64,000 nucleotides of DNA from Umezawaea endophytica. GTDB lineage: Bacteria > Actinomycetota > Actinomycetes > Mycobacteriales > Pseudonocardiaceae. The notes beneath the pieces were generated by a model that was not told the DNA's origin, did no database searches, and saw only the letters and a list, made by a program, of their open reading frames with translations. Numbering within the stretch: position 1 is the stretch's first letter; the number at the start of each line of letters is the position of its first letter. This document shows, in pieces, positions 1 through 10,747 of this stretch. The stretch spans positions 1 through 64,000 of the forward strand of contig NZ_JANYMP010000012.1 of the NCBI RefSeq assembly GCF_025061645.1, given 5' to 3'. The translations under genes were made by a program, and so were the position numbers.

Positions 1-750
1 GACCACGGTTGCGTGCTGCTGGGCGCGGTGGGTGCGTCTTGGTTTTTAGGGCAAAGTGAAGAAATGATGGGTGGTGCTGTGCGTTAGTTTTGTGGTAGTG
101 GTTGGGCGTTGCGTTGGGTTAGTAGTTGGGTCATGTAGTCTACTTCGCTGGTTTGTGACTTCAGCATGTTGTCCGCTAGTACGCGTACTACGCTTTGGCC
201 TGCGTGTTCTGCCGCGTACTTGGCCATGGGGGCGCCGCCTACGTGGTGGCGGAGCATTAGCTGTAGGAAGTAGGTGTCGAACTCGGTTCCTGTTAGGGAC
301 CTTAGTTTTGTTAGTTCTTCTGAACTTGCCATGCCTGGCATGGTGGTGGTGCCTGATTCTCCCGTTGTTTGGTGGGAGTGTTCTGGTGCGTTTTCCATCC
401 AGGCCATGTGGGTGCCGTCTGCTGACTGTTCGGGGAATCCCCAGAGGAACAGCCAGCCCTTCATGCGGCCGATTTGTTCCAGTTGTGTGCTGGAGATGTC
501 GAAGGCCAGTTGTTTGATTTCCGTGCTGCTCGTCTTGTCGCGGGCTATGTTCGCCATTTGTACGCCCTGTAGGTGGTGGGCGGACATGTCCGTGGCGAAG
601 CCTACGTCGACCGAATCTCGCAGCGGTACCTCGTTGTTCGAGGAGTTCGGCAGTTTGATCAGCAGGCCGATGGCGGCACCGAGCAGGAGCACGGCGAGCA
701 CGGCAGCGGTGATGACCACTGTCCTCGCCAGGGTTGGACCGCTGGTCGGA
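1..750 (+). other. C-poor, GT-rich + strand island at the left edge
   Basis: From base 1 to about 750 the + strand is poor in C and rich in T and G. The minus-strand gene here (DUF305) therefore uses A-ending codons (GTA, CTA, CAA, GCA, CCA) in its 3' half, while its 5' half and the next gene use the usual G/C-ending codons. The shift is strongest at the left edge and fades to the right, so its centre probably lies just outside the window. The same signature surrounds the palindromes near 10.8 kb and 44.9 kb. No tRNA or other gene is recognisable in bases 1-83. Confidence 0.6.
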
Positions 751-803
751 CGGTCGTCCTGGACGTGCTCGGTCGCGCCCGCGTCCTGCTCGGTGTCGGC
801 CAT
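84..803 (-). CDS. DUF305 family membrane-anchored protein
   Basis: A 239-residue protein. A charged N-terminus is followed by one hydrophobic segment (about residues 28-50), then the extracytoplasmic DUF305 region. That region carries the family's repeated His/Met elements: a DMSAHH stretch near residue 72 and an MLRHH stretch near residue 182, inside a ferritin-like helical fold. The function of the family is unproven; metal binding is often suggested. I take ATG 803 rather than the TTG at 806. The start lies 8 bases after the DUF3105 stop, so the two genes are probably co-transcribed. The 3' half has A-ending codons unlike its neighbours (see the island entry). Confidence 0.85.
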   Translation of the reverse strand: MADTEQDAGATEHVQDDRPTSGPTLARTVVITAAVLAVLLLGAAIGLLIKLPNSSNNEVPLRDSVDVGFATDMSAHHLQGVQMANIARDKTSSTEIKQLAFDISSTQLEQIGRMKGWLFLWGFPEQSADGTHMAWMENAPEHSHQTTGESGTTTMPGMASSEELTKLRSLTGTEFDTYFLQLMLRHHVGGAPMAKYAAEHAGQSVVRVLADNMLKSQTSEVDYMTQLLTQRNAQPLPQN

Positions 804-811
804 CAAGGGGA

Positions 812-1651
812 TCAGCTACTCGGTGCGGTGCTGGGGGTGGACGCCGGGGTCGACGGGGCGGGGGCGCCGGTGGCCGCGGGGTCGCTGCCTTCGCCCTCGG
901 CCGCGGTGCCGCCGGTCATGGGGATGGCGTCCGCGCCGGGTGCCTCCGCGACGAACGGCGGGGGGCTGTCGACCGGGAAGCTGGTCGAGTCGCAGGCCGC
1001 GCCGACCTCGGGGTAGGTGTTCGGGTTGCGGCGCAGGGACTGGATGAACTGGTCGATGCGCTCGTCGTCGGCGTTGTCCAGCTTGAGCTGGTGGCCCCAC
1101 GACTGGAGGGAGATGGGCTTGTCGAGGCCGGGGTACGGCGACATCTGGGTGTAGGGCTGGCCGGTGACGCGGTTCTTCAGCTTGTCCAGGGCGTCGCCGG
1201 TGACCTTGTCCGGGTTGTACGCGATCCACACGGCGCCGTGCTCGAGGCCGTGGACCATGTTCTCGGTGCGCACGCCGGTCGGGTAGACGGTGCCCATGCA
1301 GTCGGCCCACACGTTGTCGTGCGGTCCGCCGAACGGCGGGCTCTGGTCGTAGGCGACCCGCTGGGTGGCCTGGACGTGCTTGCTGGCCTCGTACTCCTTC
1401 TTCACGACGCCCGCGATCTTGTCCGACGGGTCCTTGTTCGTGTCGGAAGGGGTCCACGCCGCGAGCGCTTCCGCCTTGGCGTTCTGCTCGTCGATCTTCG
1501 AGTACGCGTACCCGAAGACACCGACGGCGAGTCCGACCACCGCGATGACCGCGACGATGGTGCCCCAGGGCTTCGGCTTGCTCGCCACCACGGACGCGCG
1601 TGCCGCTTGCACGCTTCCGCGGTTGGCCTTCGTCTTCTTGCCGCTGACCAT
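812..1651 (-). CDS. DUF3105 family membrane-anchored protein
   Basis: A 279-residue protein with a basic, Lys/Arg-rich N-terminus, one membrane segment (about residues 30-48) and an extracytoplasmic DUF3105 domain. The domain has the typical GLEHGAVWI element in its middle and several Gly/Pro/His-rich turns. The last 60 or so residues are Ala/Pro/Ser/Thr-rich and probably disordered. Its pairing with a DUF305 gene divergent from argS is a common actinobacterial arrangement. The biochemical role is unknown. ATG 1651 is the first residue of the conserved basic leader. Confidence 0.85.
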   Translation of the reverse strand: MVSGKKTKANRGSVQAARASVVASKPKPWGTIVAVIAVVGLAVGVFGYAYSKIDEQNAKAEALAAWTPSDTNKDPSDKIAGVVKKEYEASKHVQATQRVAYDQSPPFGGPHDNVWADCMGTVYPTGVRTENMVHGLEHGAVWIAYNPDKVTGDALDKLKNRVTGQPYTQMSPYPGLDKPISLQSWGHQLKLDNADDERIDQFIQSLRRNPNTYPEVGAACDSTSFPVDSPPPFVAEAPGADAIPMTGGTAAEGEGSDPAATGAPAPSTPASTPSTAPSS

Positions 1652-1848
1652 GTCCGCCTCAGATCTCGTGTCATCCGTGCACGACGCCGGACGACTGCCG
1701 CCGGCCAGTGTAGGGACACCGTGTCTGATCACCGTCAACCGTCGGTGGCACAGGGTGTTCGTCAACAGTTGCCGGCCATCGGCGGGGACCCCGTCCATCC
1801 CACCCTCCGAGATGCTCAACCCGGTCGAGACCTGCGTGAACAGTTCCC

Positions 1849-1862
1849 TAGACTTCTGCGGG
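1849..1862 (+). promoter_or_regulatory. Candidate leaderless promoter of argS
   Basis: A TAGACT hexamer at 1849-1854 ends seven bases before the GTG start of argS at 1862. This is the geometry of leaderless actinobacterial transcripts, where a TANNNT -10 box sits so that +1 coincides with the start codon. No Shine-Dalgarno sequence precedes the GTG, which agrees. The -35 region (about 1825-1831, GTCGAGA) is only a weak match. The rest of the 210-base divergent region 1652-1861 shows no other clear element. Confidence 0.5.
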
Positions 1863-3511
1863 TGACTCCCGCTGCGCTCGCTGAACTGGTCCGCGCGACG
1901 GCCGTGGACGTGCTGTCCGGCCGTGGCCTGGACGCCGCCGCACTGCCGTCCGCGGTGACCGTCGAGCGACCCCGCAACCCCGACCACGGCGACTACGCGA
2001 CGAACCTGGCCCTCCAGATCGGCAAGAAGCTCGGTGTCGGCTCCCGCGACCTGGCGGGCTGGCTCGCCGAGGCGTTGACCGGCACGGAGGCCATCGCGTC
2101 CGTCGAGGTCGCCGGACCCGGCTTCCTGAACCTCCGCCTGGCGGCCGACGCGCAGGGCGAGATCCTGCGCGAGGTGCTGGCGGGCGGTGACGCGTTCGGC
2201 ACGGGTGACGAGCTCGCCAAGGTGAAGATCAACCTGGAGTTCGTCTCGGCCAACCCGACCGGTCCGATCCACCTCGGTGGCGCGCGCTGGGCGGCGGTCG
2301 GCGACGCGCTCGGCCGGGTGCTGTCCGCGCGGGGCGGTGACGTGACCCGCGAGTACTACTTCAACGACGCGGGGGCGCAGATCGACCGGTTCGTGAACTC
2401 GCTGATCGCCGCGGCCAAGGGCGAGCCCGCCCCGGAGGACGGGTACGCGGGCGGCTACATCACCGACATCGCCGCCGAGGTGATCAGGCAGGAGCCCAGC
2501 GCGCTGTCCGCCGAGGACGGCGCCGAGGTGTTCCGCCGGATCGGCGTCGGCCTGATGTTCGCCGAGATCAAGCAGGCCCTGCACGACTTCGGCACCGACT
2601 TCGACGTGTTCTTCCACGAGGACTCGCTGCACCGCTCCGGCGCCGTGCAGGCGGTCGTCGAGGAGCTGAAGGCGTCCGAGGCGCTCTACTTCGAGGACGG
2701 CGCCTGGTGGCTGCGGTCCAGCGAGTTCGGCGACGACAAGGACCGGGTGGTCATCAAGAGCGACGGCGACCCCGCCTACATCGCCGGTGACATCGCCTAC
2801 CTGCGGGACAAGCGGTCGCGCGGCTTCGACCTGTGCCTGTACATGCTCGGCGCGGACCACCACGGCTACATCGGCCGCCTCAAGGCCGCCGCGGCGGCGC
2901 TCGGCGACGACCCGGCCGTGGTCGAGGTGCTGATCGGCCAGATGGTGAACCTCGTCAGCGAGGGCAAGCCGGTGCGGATGAGCAAGCGCGCGGGCACCGT
3001 GATCACCATGGAGGACCTGGTGGACGCGGTCGGCGTGGACGCCGCCCGGTACGCGATGGTCCGGTCGTCGGTCGACTCCGTGCTGGACATCGACCTCGAC
3101 CTGCTGCGCCGCAACAGCAACGACAACCCGGTGCACTACGTCCGGTACGCGTACGCGCGGATCGCGTCGGTGCGCCGCAACGCCGCGGACCTCGGCCTGG
3201 AGCCGAACGACCGCTTCGAACTGCTCACGCACGACCGCGAGGGCGACCTGATCCGCACGCTCGGGGAGTTCCCGCGCGTCGTGGCCGCCGCGGCCGACCT
3301 GCGCGAGCCGCACCGCGTGGCCCGTTACCTTGAGGAGTTGGCGGGCGTGACCCACCGGTTCTACGACACCCCCGACCTGCGGGTGCTGCCCCGCGGCGAC
3401 GAGGAGATCACCCCGGCGCACCAGGCGCGGCTCCAGCTCGTGCTGGCCGCCCGCCAGGTCTTCACCAACGGCCTCGCGCTGCTGGGCGTCACGGCGCTGG
3501 AGCGCATGTGA
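1862..3511 (+). CDS. argS: Arginyl-tRNA synthetase
   Basis: Charges tRNA-Arg with arginine in the cytoplasm. At 549 residues it has the expected length for the actinobacterial enzyme. Visible landmarks are the N-terminal Add-1 domain (about 1-100), the class I HIGH-type motif as HLGGAR within an [10 protein letters not shown] segment near residue 140, a KMSKS counterpart as RMSKRAG near residue 375, and a C-terminal anticodon-binding helical domain ending in LERM. The GTG at 1862 is chosen because the conserved N-terminal domain starts there and a -10 box sits correctly for leaderless initiation. It heads a run of overlapping genes with lysA, hom, thrC and thrB. Confidence 0.97.
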   Translation: MTPAALAELVRATAVDVLSGRGLDAAALPSAVTVERPRNPDHGDYATNLALQIGKKLGVGSRDLAGWLAEALTGTEAIASVEVAGPGFLNLRLAADAQGEILREVLAGGDAFGTGDELAKVKINLEFVSANPTGPIHLGGARWAAVGDALGRVLSARGGDVTREYYFNDAGAQIDRFVNSLIAAAKGEPAPEDGYAGGYITDIAAEVIRQEPSALSAEDGAEVFRRIGVGLMFAEIKQALHDFGTDFDVFFHEDSLHRSGAVQAVVEELKASEALYFEDGAWWLRSSEFGDDKDRVVIKSDGDPAYIAGDIAYLRDKRSRGFDLCLYMLGADHHGYIGRLKAAAAALGDDPAVVEVLIGQMVNLVSEGKPVRMSKRAGTVITMEDLVDAVGVDAARYAMVRSSVDSVLDIDLDLLRRNSNDNPVHYVRYAYARIASVRRNAADLGLEPNDRFELLTHDREGDLIRTLGEFPRVVAAAADLREPHRVARYLEELAGVTHRFYDTPDLRVLPRGDEEITPAHQARLQLVLAARQVFTNGLALLGVTALERM

Positions 3512-4950
3512 TGCGCGCGCACCCCGCCGGTCCCCGGCACGCCGACGTCATGACCTCCGGCAGCACCGCCGGTTCCCGTCCGTCCACTTCGGACGACATC
3601 GCGCACCTGCACCCCGAGGTGTGGCCGCGCAACGCCGAACGCGGTGAGGACGGCGTCGTCCGCTTCGCCGGTGTCGACGTCCGCGACCTCGCGCAGCAGT
3701 ACGGCACCCCGCTGTTCGTCATGGACGAGGCGGACTTCCGGGCGCGCTGCGCCGAGCACGCCGCGGCGTTCGGCGACCCGACGCTGGTGCACTACGCGTC
3801 GAAGGCGTTCCTCAGCGTCGCTGTGGCCCGCTGGGTCGCCGAGGAGGGGCTGAGCATCGACGTGTGCAGCGGTGGCGAGCTGGCCATCGCGCTGCGCGCG
3901 GACTTCCCGGCCGAGCGGATCGCGCTGCACGGCAACAACAAGTCCGTCGCCGAGCTGGTCGCCGCCGTCGAGGCGGGGGTGGGCGCGGTCGTGGTCGACT
4001 CGTTCTTCGAGATCGCCAGGCTCGACCAGATCGCGCGGGAGCGCGGGGTCGTGCAGCCGGTGATGATCCGGGTGACGGTGGGCGTCGAGGCGCACACGCA
4101 CGAGTTCATCGCCACCGCGCACGAGGACCAGAAGTTCGGCTTCTCGCTGTCGTCCGGCGACGCCGCCGAGGCCGCGCGCCGCGTGCTCAAGTCGAGCGGC
4201 CTGCGGCTGACCGGCCTGCACAGCCACATCGGCTCGCAGATCTTCGACGCCAGCGGCTTCGAGATCGCCGCGCGCCGGGTGATCGGGCTGTTGGCCGACC
4301 TGCACGTCGAGCACGGCGCGGAGAAGCTGGAGAGCCTGACCACCGTCGACCTCGGTGGTGGTCTCGGCATCGCGTACACGCCGGACGACGACCCGCCGCC
4401 GCCCGCTGAACTGGCCCGCCAGCTCCACAACATCGTGCAGAAGGAGACCGAGCACGCGGGTCTGCCTATGCCGCTGATCGCGGTCGAGCCCGGCCGTGCG
4501 ATCGTCGGACCCGGCACGGTCACCGTGTACGAGGTCGGCACGATCAAGGACGTCGAGCTGGACGCGGGCCAGAGCCGCCGGTACGTCAGCGTGGACGGCG
4601 GGATGAGCGACAACATCCGCACCGCGCTGTACGACGCGGTCTACGACTGCCGCCTGGTGTCGCGCGCGGTCGACCCGGACACCAGGGCCGTGCTGTGCCG
4701 GATCGTCGGCAAGCACTGCGAGGCGGGCGACATCGTCGTGCGCGACTGCTGGCTGCCCGAGGACCTCGCGCCGGGCGACCTGCTCGCGGTCGCCGCCACC
4801 GGCGCCTACTGCTACTCCATGGCCAGCGGCTACAACCGGCTGCCGCGGCCCGCGCTCGCCGCGGTGACCGACGGCGAGGCGCGACTGCTCCTGCGCCGGG
4901 AGACCGAGGAAGACCTGTTCCGCTTGGAGGTTGAAGGTGCCGGAAGGTAA
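3511..4950 (+). CDS. lysA: Diaminopimelate decarboxylase
   Basis: A PLP enzyme that decarboxylates meso-diaminopimelate to L-lysine, the last step of lysine synthesis. The 479-residue protein has the fold-type III alanine-racemase-like barrel with the PLP lysine in HYASKAF (near residue 92), a Gly-rich phosphate-binding segment LGGGLGIAY, and the C-terminal CxxxD-type element where CEAGD and EDL follow one another. The ATG at 3511 shares one base with the argS stop (TGATG). Another ATG at 3550 is possible because the first 13 residues look non-conserved. Confidence 0.95.
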   Translation: MRAHPAGPRHADVMTSGSTAGSRPSTSDDIAHLHPEVWPRNAERGEDGVVRFAGVDVRDLAQQYGTPLFVMDEADFRARCAEHAAAFGDPTLVHYASKAFLSVAVARWVAEEGLSIDVCSGGELAIALRADFPAERIALHGNNKSVAELVAAVEAGVGAVVVDSFFEIARLDQIARERGVVQPVMIRVTVGVEAHTHEFIATAHEDQKFGFSLSSGDAAEAARRVLKSSGLRLTGLHSHIGSQIFDASGFEIAARRVIGLLADLHVEHGAEKLESLTTVDLGGGLGIAYTPDDDPPPPAELARQLHNIVQKETEHAGLPMPLIAVEPGRAIVGPGTVTVYEVGTIKDVELDAGQSRRYVSVDGGMSDNIRTALYDAVYDCRLVSRAVDPDTRAVLCRIVGKHCEAGDIVVRDCWLPEDLAPGDLLAVAATGAYCYSMASGYNRLPRPALAAVTDGEARLLLRRETEEDLFRLEVEGAGR

Positions 4951-6265
4951 ACCGGGCAGTGCCCGACCGGTTCGGGTGGCTCTGCTGGGCTGCGGCACGG
5001 TCGGCACCGAGATCGTTCGGCTGCTGACCGACCAGGCCGCGGACCTGACCGCGCGGATCGGCGCACCGGTCGAGCTGACCGGGATCGCCGTGCGCAAGCC
5101 CAACAAGCACCGCGAGGTGCCGGAGCACCTGCTCACGACCGACGCGGCGGCGCTGGTGGCGTCCGACGTCGACCTCGTCGTCGAGGTCATCGGCGGCATC
5201 GAGCCCGCCCGCACGCTGCTGCTGGACGCCCTGCGCTCCGGCAAGTCGGTCGTGACGGCGAACAAGGCACTGCTGGCCGAGCACTCCGCCGACCTGTTCG
5301 AGGCGGCGGACGCCTCGGGCGCCGACCTGTACTTCGAGGCCGCCGTCGCGGGCGCGATCCCGTTGCTGCGCCCGCTGCGCGAGTCGCTGGCCGGTGACCG
5401 GATCACCCGCGTGATGGGCATCGTCAACGGCACCACGAACTTCATCCTCTCCGGCATGGACGCGACCGGCGCCGGCTACTCCGAGACCCTCGAGGAGGCG
5501 TCGCGGCTCGGCTACGCCGAGGCGGACCCGACCGCGGACGTCGACGGCTTCGACGCCGCGTCCAAGGCCGCGATCCTCGCCTCGCTCGCGTTCCACACCA
5601 GGGTCACGGCCTCCGACGTGCACCGCGAGGGCATCTCGGCGGTCAGCGCGTCCGACATCGCCGCGGCCAAGGGCCTCGGCCGCACGGTGAAGCTGCTCGC
5701 GATCTGCGAGCGGGTCACCCAGGTCGCCGCGGACGGCACCACGACCGAGTCGGTCGCGGCGCGCGTCCACCCGGCGATGATCCCGCGCAGCCACCCGCTC
5801 GCGAGCGTGAGCGGCGCGTTCAACGCGGTGTTCGTCGAGGCCGACGCGGCGGGCGAGATGATGTTCTACGGCCAGGGCGCGGGCGGCGCCCCGACGGCCA
5901 GCGCGGTGCTCGGCGACCTCGTCGCGGTGGCCCGCAACCGGGTCGTCGGCGGTCGTGGCCCCCGCGAGTCCGCCTACGCGGGCCTGCCGGTGCGGCCGAT
6001 CGGCCAGACGCCGACGCGGTACCACATCAGCCTCGACGTGGAGGACCGCGCGGGCGTGCTCGCCCAGGTGGCGGCCGTGTTCGCCGAGCACGACGTGAGC
6101 ATCGCCGCCGTGCGGCAGGAAGGCCGGGTCGACGACGCCAGCCTGGTGATCGTCACCCACGCCGCGTCCGACGCGGCACTCAGGTCCACCGTGGACAAGA
6201 TCGGCGGTCTCCCGGTGGTCCGGGACGTGGTCAGCGTGATGCGCGTGGAAGGCGAAGAACAGTGA
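4937..6265 (+). CDS. hom: Homoserine dehydrogenase
   Basis: Reduces aspartate semialdehyde to homoserine with NAD(P)H, committing carbon to threonine and methionine. The 442-residue protein starts with a Rossmann nucleotide-binding GCGTVG motif (about residues 20-25), continues with the catalytic region containing NGTTNFIL and [13 protein letters not shown]-like segments, and ends with an ACT domain (from about residue 360) typical of feedback-regulated enzymes. GTG 4937 is preferred over the TTG at 4931 because GGAGG at 4926-4930 is then six bases upstream. The gene overlaps the end of lysA by 14 bases. Confidence 0.95.
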   Translation: MPEGKPGSARPVRVALLGCGTVGTEIVRLLTDQAADLTARIGAPVELTGIAVRKPNKHREVPEHLLTTDAAALVASDVDLVVEVIGGIEPARTLLLDALRSGKSVVTANKALLAEHSADLFEAADASGADLYFEAAVAGAIPLLRPLRESLAGDRITRVMGIVNGTTNFILSGMDATGAGYSETLEEASRLGYAEADPTADVDGFDAASKAAILASLAFHTRVTASDVHREGISAVSASDIAAAKGLGRTVKLLAICERVTQVAADGTTTESVAARVHPAMIPRSHPLASVSGAFNAVFVEADAAGEMMFYGQGAGGAPTASAVLGDLVAVARNRVVGGRGPRESAYAGLPVRPIGQTPTRYHISLDVEDRAGVLAQVAAVFAEHDVSIAAVRQEGRVDDASLVIVTHAASDAALRSTVDKIGGLPVVRDVVSVMRVEGEEQ

Positions 6266-7338
6266 CGATCCAAGCAGGCGTGCGACCCGGCTGGCCGGGC
6301 ATCATCAACGCCTACCGCGACCGCATCGAGCTGCCGGACGGCGCACGGGTCGTGACCCTGCACGAGGGCGGCACCCCGCTGGTCGAGGCCGAGCACCTCT
6401 CGGAGCTGACCGGCAGCCGCGTCCTCGTGAAGGTCGAGGGCGCGAACCCGACCGGCTCGTTCAAGGACCGCGGCATGACCGTGGCCATGACGTACGCGCT
6501 GGCCAGCGGCATCAAGGCGGTCATCTGCGCGTCCACCGGCAACACGTCGGCCTCGGCCGCCGCGTACGCCGCGAAGGCCGGGCTGACCGCCGCCGTGCTC
6601 GTGCCCAGCGGCAAGATCGCGCTCGGCAAGATGGCCCAGGCCGTCATGCACGGCGCGAAGATCCTCCAGATCGACGGCAACTTCGACGACTGCCTCGAAC
6701 TGGCGAGCAAGACGGCGGCCGAGTACCCGGTGACGCTGGTCAACTCGGTCAACCCGGTGCGGCTGATCGGCCAGAAGACCGCCGCGTGGGAGATCTGCGA
6801 CGTCCTCGGGCGCGCGCCGGACTTCCACTGCCTGCCGGTCGGCAACGCGGGCAACATCACCGCGTACTGGCGCGGCTACCAGGACTACGCCAAGGACGGC
6901 GTCACGGCGTCGACGCCGAGGATGTACGGCTTCCAGGCCGCCGGGTCCGCGCCGCTCGTGCTGGGTGAGCCGGTCAAGAACCCGGAGACCATCGCCACGG
7001 CGATCCGCGTCGGCAGCCCGGCCTCGTGGACCGGCGCCATCACGGCCCGCGACGAGTCGAACGGTCTGATCGCGGCGGTCACGGACGAGCAGATCCTGGA
7101 CGCCTACCGGCTGCTGGCCTCCCGCGAGGGGATCTTCGTCGAGCCCGCGTCCGCCGCCAGCATCGCGGGCCTGCTCGCCACGGCCGCCGACGGCGGGATC
7201 CCCAAGGGCTCCGTCGTGGTCTGCACGGTCACCGGCCACGGCCTGAAGGACCCGGACACCGCGCTGCTCGGCATGGCCGCCGTCGAGCCCGTCCCGGTCG
7301 ACCCCGGCGCGGTCGCGTCGGCGCTGGAACTGGCGTGA
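6262..7338 (+). CDS. thrC: Threonine synthase
   Basis: A PLP-dependent enzyme that converts O-phosphohomoserine to threonine. The 358-residue protein is the short bacterial type. The PLP lysine is in TGSFKDRGM (near residue 66), followed by the STGNTSAS phosphate-cup motif, with a Gly-rich PVGNAGN segment later. The GTG start overlaps the hom stop in a GTGA arrangement, which supports translational coupling within hom-thrC-thrB. Confidence 0.96.
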   Translation: MTIQAGVRPGWPGIINAYRDRIELPDGARVVTLHEGGTPLVEAEHLSELTGSRVLVKVEGANPTGSFKDRGMTVAMTYALASGIKAVICASTGNTSASAAAYAAKAGLTAAVLVPSGKIALGKMAQAVMHGAKILQIDGNFDDCLELASKTAAEYPVTLVNSVNPVRLIGQKTAAWEICDVLGRAPDFHCLPVGNAGNITAYWRGYQDYAKDGVTASTPRMYGFQAAGSAPLVLGEPVKNPETIATAIRVGSPASWTGAITARDESNGLIAAVTDEQILDAYRLLASREGIFVEPASAASIAGLLATAADGGIPKGSVVVCTVTGHGLKDPDTALLGMAAVEPVPVDPGAVASALELA

Positions 7339-8213
7339 CCACGGCCGTCCGGGTCACCGTGCCCGGCTCGACCGCCAACCTCGGCTCCGGGTTCGACGCG
7401 CTCGGCATGGCGCTGGACGTCCACGACGAGGTGGACGTCCGGGTCGTGCCCTCCGGCCTCGTCGTGCGGGTGACCGGCGAGGGCTGCGAGAACGTGCCGA
7501 CCGACGAGGCCCACCTGGTCGTGCGGGCCTTCCGCGCGGCCTGCGGGCTGATCGGCTTCGCACCGTCCGGTGTGGAGTTCGACTGCCGCAACTCGATCCC
7601 CCATTCGCGTGGACTCGGCTCGTCGGCCGCCGCGGTCGTGGCGGGCGTGGCCGCCGCGTACGGCCTCGCAGGCCACGAGTTGGACACGGCCGCGTTGCAA
7701 CTCGCCTCGGAGTTCGAGGGCCACGCGGACAACGCGGCTGCCAGCATGTTCGGCGGCGTGGTGATCGCCTGGTCGGAGGACGCGAAGTACCGGGCGGTCC
7801 GGCTCGACCCGCACGACGATCTCCGGCCGGTGGTGCTGGTGCCGTCGGAGGAGTCGTCGACGAAGACCACCAGGGGCCTGCTGCCCGCCGTGGTCCCGCA
7901 CGCCGACGCGGCGTTCGCGGCGGGCCGGTCCGCACTGGCGGTCCACGCCCTGACCTGCGATCCTTCGCTGCTGCTCGCCGCGATGGACGACCGGCTCCAC
8001 CAGTCGTACCGGGAACCGGCGTGGCCGTCGACGATCCGCGTGGTCGGGGAACTTCGGGCTGCCGGAGTCGCGGCGGCCGTTTCGGGCGCCGGACCGACGG
8101 TGCTGGCGCTCCCGAAGGACGGCGAACTGCCGGTCGGCGTCGACGTCACCGGCTTCGACGTGCGGCGATCGGCCGTGGACCTGGCCGGGGTGCGCGTTCG
8201 TCCACTTGGCTGA
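7335..8213 (+). CDS. thrB: Homoserine kinase
   Basis: A GHMP-family kinase that phosphorylates homoserine and supplies thrC. The 292-residue protein shows the ATP-binding Pro/Gly-rich loop [12 protein letters not shown] near residue 90, an N-terminal [11 protein letters not shown] segment typical of the family, and the C-terminal GHMP motif [10 protein letters not shown]. The GTG start overlaps the thrC stop by four bases. It is the last gene of the amino-acid run; the next 340 bases are a leader for rho. Confidence 0.96.
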   Translation: MTTAVRVTVPGSTANLGSGFDALGMALDVHDEVDVRVVPSGLVVRVTGEGCENVPTDEAHLVVRAFRAACGLIGFAPSGVEFDCRNSIPHSRGLGSSAAAVVAGVAAAYGLAGHELDTAALQLASEFEGHADNAAASMFGGVVIAWSEDAKYRAVRLDPHDDLRPVVLVPSEESSTKTTRGLLPAVVPHADAAFAAGRSALAVHALTCDPSLLLAAMDDRLHQSYREPAWPSTIRVVGELRAAGVAAAVSGAGPTVLALPKDGELPVGVDVTGFDVRRSAVDLAGVRVRPLG

Positions 8214-8239
8214 CGACGCCACGCGGGGGTACCCGGTTG

Positions 8240-8268
8240 TTGCACCCGCACCGGCCTGCGTCTACCCT
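8240..8268 (+). promoter_or_regulatory. Candidate rho promoter with a long leader
   Basis: TTGCAC at 8240-8245 and TACCCT at 8263-8268 are separated by 17 bases, a reasonable sigma-70-type promoter. Initiation near 8275 would give a leader of about 280 bases before the rho GTG at 8556. The stretch 8214-8555 holds no convincing gene. A long leader fits the known autogenous attenuation of rho in other bacteria, but I did not identify the attenuating structure. Confidence 0.45.
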
Positions 8269-8555
8269 CGGAGGCGATCAGTCACCGCGCGCACGGGCGC
8301 CGGTGCCGTGCCCGGACATTCGCTCCGGGTCGCATTCCAGCCAGCCAGGTGACCCTGTGCCGCAAGGGCGGGGTCGAGGCTGAAAGGCACCCGATCGCCG
8401 TGTGACCGAGAAGTCCCGTGCCGACGGACGTCGTCGCAAGTGCGCAATCGCCGCGTCGAATCCGTCTTCATCGGACGAACTGCTGTTCCGCATTCCGTCG
8501 GACGGCAGGTCCGCTGGGCCGCGTAGGAGGCGGGGTCCGGTCAGGAAGGACTTGT

Positions 8556-10661
8556 GTGAGCAACACCGATTTGTTGAGCAGCGACGCTGCTCCCGAAGCC
8601 GCTGCCAGTTCTGGAGCCGAGGAGAACGCCCTGTCCACCCCTTCCAACGGCAGCGCCCCGCGCAAGCGGGCTGGTCTGTCCGGCATGGTGCTCGCGGAGC
8701 TTCGTGAGCTCGCGGGCCAACTCGGCATCAACGGCACCGCGGGTCTGCGCAAGGGCGACCTCATCGCGGCGATCAAGGAGAAGCAGGGCGGTACCTCCGG
8801 TCGGGGCAGCGCCTCGACCCCGCCCGCGAAGGCTGAGAAGCCCGCCGCGAAGGTCGCCGAGGTTCCCGCGCCCGCGGCGGCGCCGGTCGTCGAGAAGCCC
8901 GTGGTGCAGGCTCCGGCGCCGGTCGAGAAGCCGGTCCAGCAGCAGCTCGAGGTCACCGAGGCGCCCGCCACCACCGGTGAGGAGGAGGGCGGCCGTCGCA
9001 ACAACCGGCGTCGCCGGTCCTCCGGCCGGGCAGCGGGCAGCCCGGAGAGCGCCGTGGCGGCTTCCGTCGAGGCGCCCGCCGTCGAGCGTCCGGCGCAGGA
9101 GCGGCCGCAGCAGGACCGCGCCCAGCAGGATCGGACGCAGCAGGATCGCACCCAGCAGGACCAGTCGCAGCGCGACCGCAACCAGGGTGAGCAGCGGGAA
9201 CGTCCGGAGCGCGGTGAGCGCCCGGACCGCGGTGAGCGTCCCGAGCGCGGCAACCGCCAGGACCGCTCCGAGCGCGGCGACCGTTCCGAGCGGGGTGACC
9301 GGAACGACCGCGGTGACCGCGGTCAGGGCCGCAACCGCCAGAACGACCGGCAGAACGACAACCGGGGTGACAACCGCGGCGACAACCGGCCGGGCAACGT
9401 GGTGGAGGACGACGACGAGGAGGGCGGCCGTCGTGGCCGTCGCTTCCGCGACCGCCGCCGCCGTGGTGGCCGCGTCGAGGGCGGCGCTCCCGGCGCGCCC
9501 GACACCGAGGTCCGCGACGACGACGTGCTGCTGCCCGTGGCGGGCATCCTGGACGTGCTGGAGAACTACGCGTTCGTCCGCACGTCCGGGTACTTGGCGG
9601 GCCCGAACGACGTGTACGTGTCGTTGTCGCTGGTCCGGAAGTACGGGCTGCGTCGTGGTGACGCGCTGATCGGTGCCGTGCGGCAGCCGCGTGACGGTGA
9701 GCAGCAGCGGCAGAAGTTCAACCCGCTGGTGCGGGTGGACAAGATCAACGGCTTGGACCCGGACCAGCTCAAGAACCGGGACGACTTCACCAAGCTCACC
9801 CCGCTGTACCCGAACGAGCGACTGCGGTTGGAGACCGAGCCGCACATCCTGACGACGCGCGTCATCGACCTGGTGATGCCGATCGGCAAGGGGCAGCGGG
9901 CGCTGATCGTGTCGCCGCCGAAGGCCGGTAAGACGTCGGTGTTGCAGGCCATCGCCAACGCGATCACGACGAACAACCCCGAGTGCCACCTGATGGTCGT
10001 CCTGGTGGACGAGCGTCCGGAAGAGGTCACGGACATGCAGCGCTCGGTGAAGGGCGAGGTCATCGCCTCGACCTTCGACCGGCCGCCGTCGGATCACACG
10101 ACGATCTCGGAGTTGGCGATCGAGCGGGCCAAGCGGTTGGTTGAGATGGGTCACGACGTTGTCGTGCTGTTGGACTCGATCACTCGGTTGGGGCGTGCTT
10201 ACAACCTGGCCGCGCCTGCTTCTGGGCGGATTCTGTCTGGTGGTGTGGACTCGACTGCTCTGTACCCGCCTAAGAGGTTCCTCGGGGCGGCGCGGAACAT
10301 CGAGGGTGGCGGGTCGTTGACCGTCATCGCTACGGCGTTGGTGGAGACCGGGTCCGCTGGTGACAGTGTGATCTTCGAGGAGTTCAAGGGTACGGGTAAC
10401 GCCGAGCTGAAGCTGGATCGGAAGATCGCTGACAAGAGGATCTTCCCGGCTGTGGATGTGGACCCGTCCGGTACTCGTAAGGAAGATTTGTTGCTGTCGC
10501 CGGATGAGTTGGCGGTCATGCACAAGTTGCGTCGGGTGCTGCACGCTTTGGACAGTCAGCAGGCCATCGAGCTGCTGATGGACCGGTTGCGGAAGAGTCG
10601 GACGAATATTGAGTTCTTGATGCAGGTTGCCAAGACCACGCCTGGGAATGAAGGCGTTTGA
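8556..10661 (+). CDS. rho: Transcription termination factor Rho
   Basis: A hexameric RNA helicase that ends Rho-dependent transcripts. The protein is 701 residues, compared with about 420 in E. coli. A SAP-like N-terminal helical domain (about 30-80) is followed by a roughly 240-residue insert. The insert has Ala/Pro/Glu stretches, then QQDR and many RGER/RGDR/NDRGD repeats, as in other high-GC actinobacteria. The RNA-binding fold and the ATPase core with Walker A PPKAGKTS come after. GTG 8556 has AGGAAGGA at 8543-8550. From about base 10100 the codons become T-ending and TTG-rich, marking the left flank of the island around the palindrome at 10.8 kb. Confidence 0.97.
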   Translation: MSNTDLLSSDAAPEAAASSGAEENALSTPSNGSAPRKRAGLSGMVLAELRELAGQLGINGTAGLRKGDLIAAIKEKQGGTSGRGSASTPPAKAEKPAAKVAEVPAPAAAPVVEKPVVQAPAPVEKPVQQQLEVTEAPATTGEEEGGRRNNRRRRSSGRAAGSPESAVAASVEAPAVERPAQERPQQDRAQQDRTQQDRTQQDQSQRDRNQGEQRERPERGERPDRGERPERGNRQDRSERGDRSERGDRNDRGDRGQGRNRQNDRQNDNRGDNRGDNRPGNVVEDDDEEGGRRGRRFRDRRRRGGRVEGGAPGAPDTEVRDDDVLLPVAGILDVLENYAFVRTSGYLAGPNDVYVSLSLVRKYGLRRGDALIGAVRQPRDGEQQRQKFNPLVRVDKINGLDPDQLKNRDDFTKLTPLYPNERLRLETEPHILTTRVIDLVMPIGKGQRALIVSPPKAGKTSVLQAIANAITTNNPECHLMVVLVDERPEEVTDMQRSVKGEVIASTFDRPPSDHTTISELAIERAKRLVEMGHDVVVLLDSITRLGRAYNLAAPASGRILSGGVDSTALYPPKRFLGAARNIEGGGSLTVIATALVETGSAGDSVIFEEFKGTGNAELKLDRKIADKRIFPAVDVDPSGTRKEDLLLSPDELAVMHKLRRVLHALDSQQAIELLMDRLRKSRTNIEFLMQVAKTTPGNEGV

Positions 10662-10691
10662 TTTGGTGAGCGCCGGGTGACGGCGTTTGGA

Positions 10692-10730
10692 GGCCAGGGT
10701 CGTTCCCGTTGGGGGCGGCCCTGGTTTTTT
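10692..10730 (+). terminator. Intrinsic terminator after rho
   Basis: GGCCAGGG at 10692-10699 pairs with CCCTGG at 10719-10724 and is followed by six Ts (10725-10730). It lies about 30 bases after the rho stop. Confidence 0.8.
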
Positions 10731-10747
10731 GTTTGGGGTGGGTCGGT

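Noticed and set aside
1-83. A tRNA gene near argS
   Set aside because: No acceptor stem, anticodon arm or CCA-compatible end could be folded from these bases.
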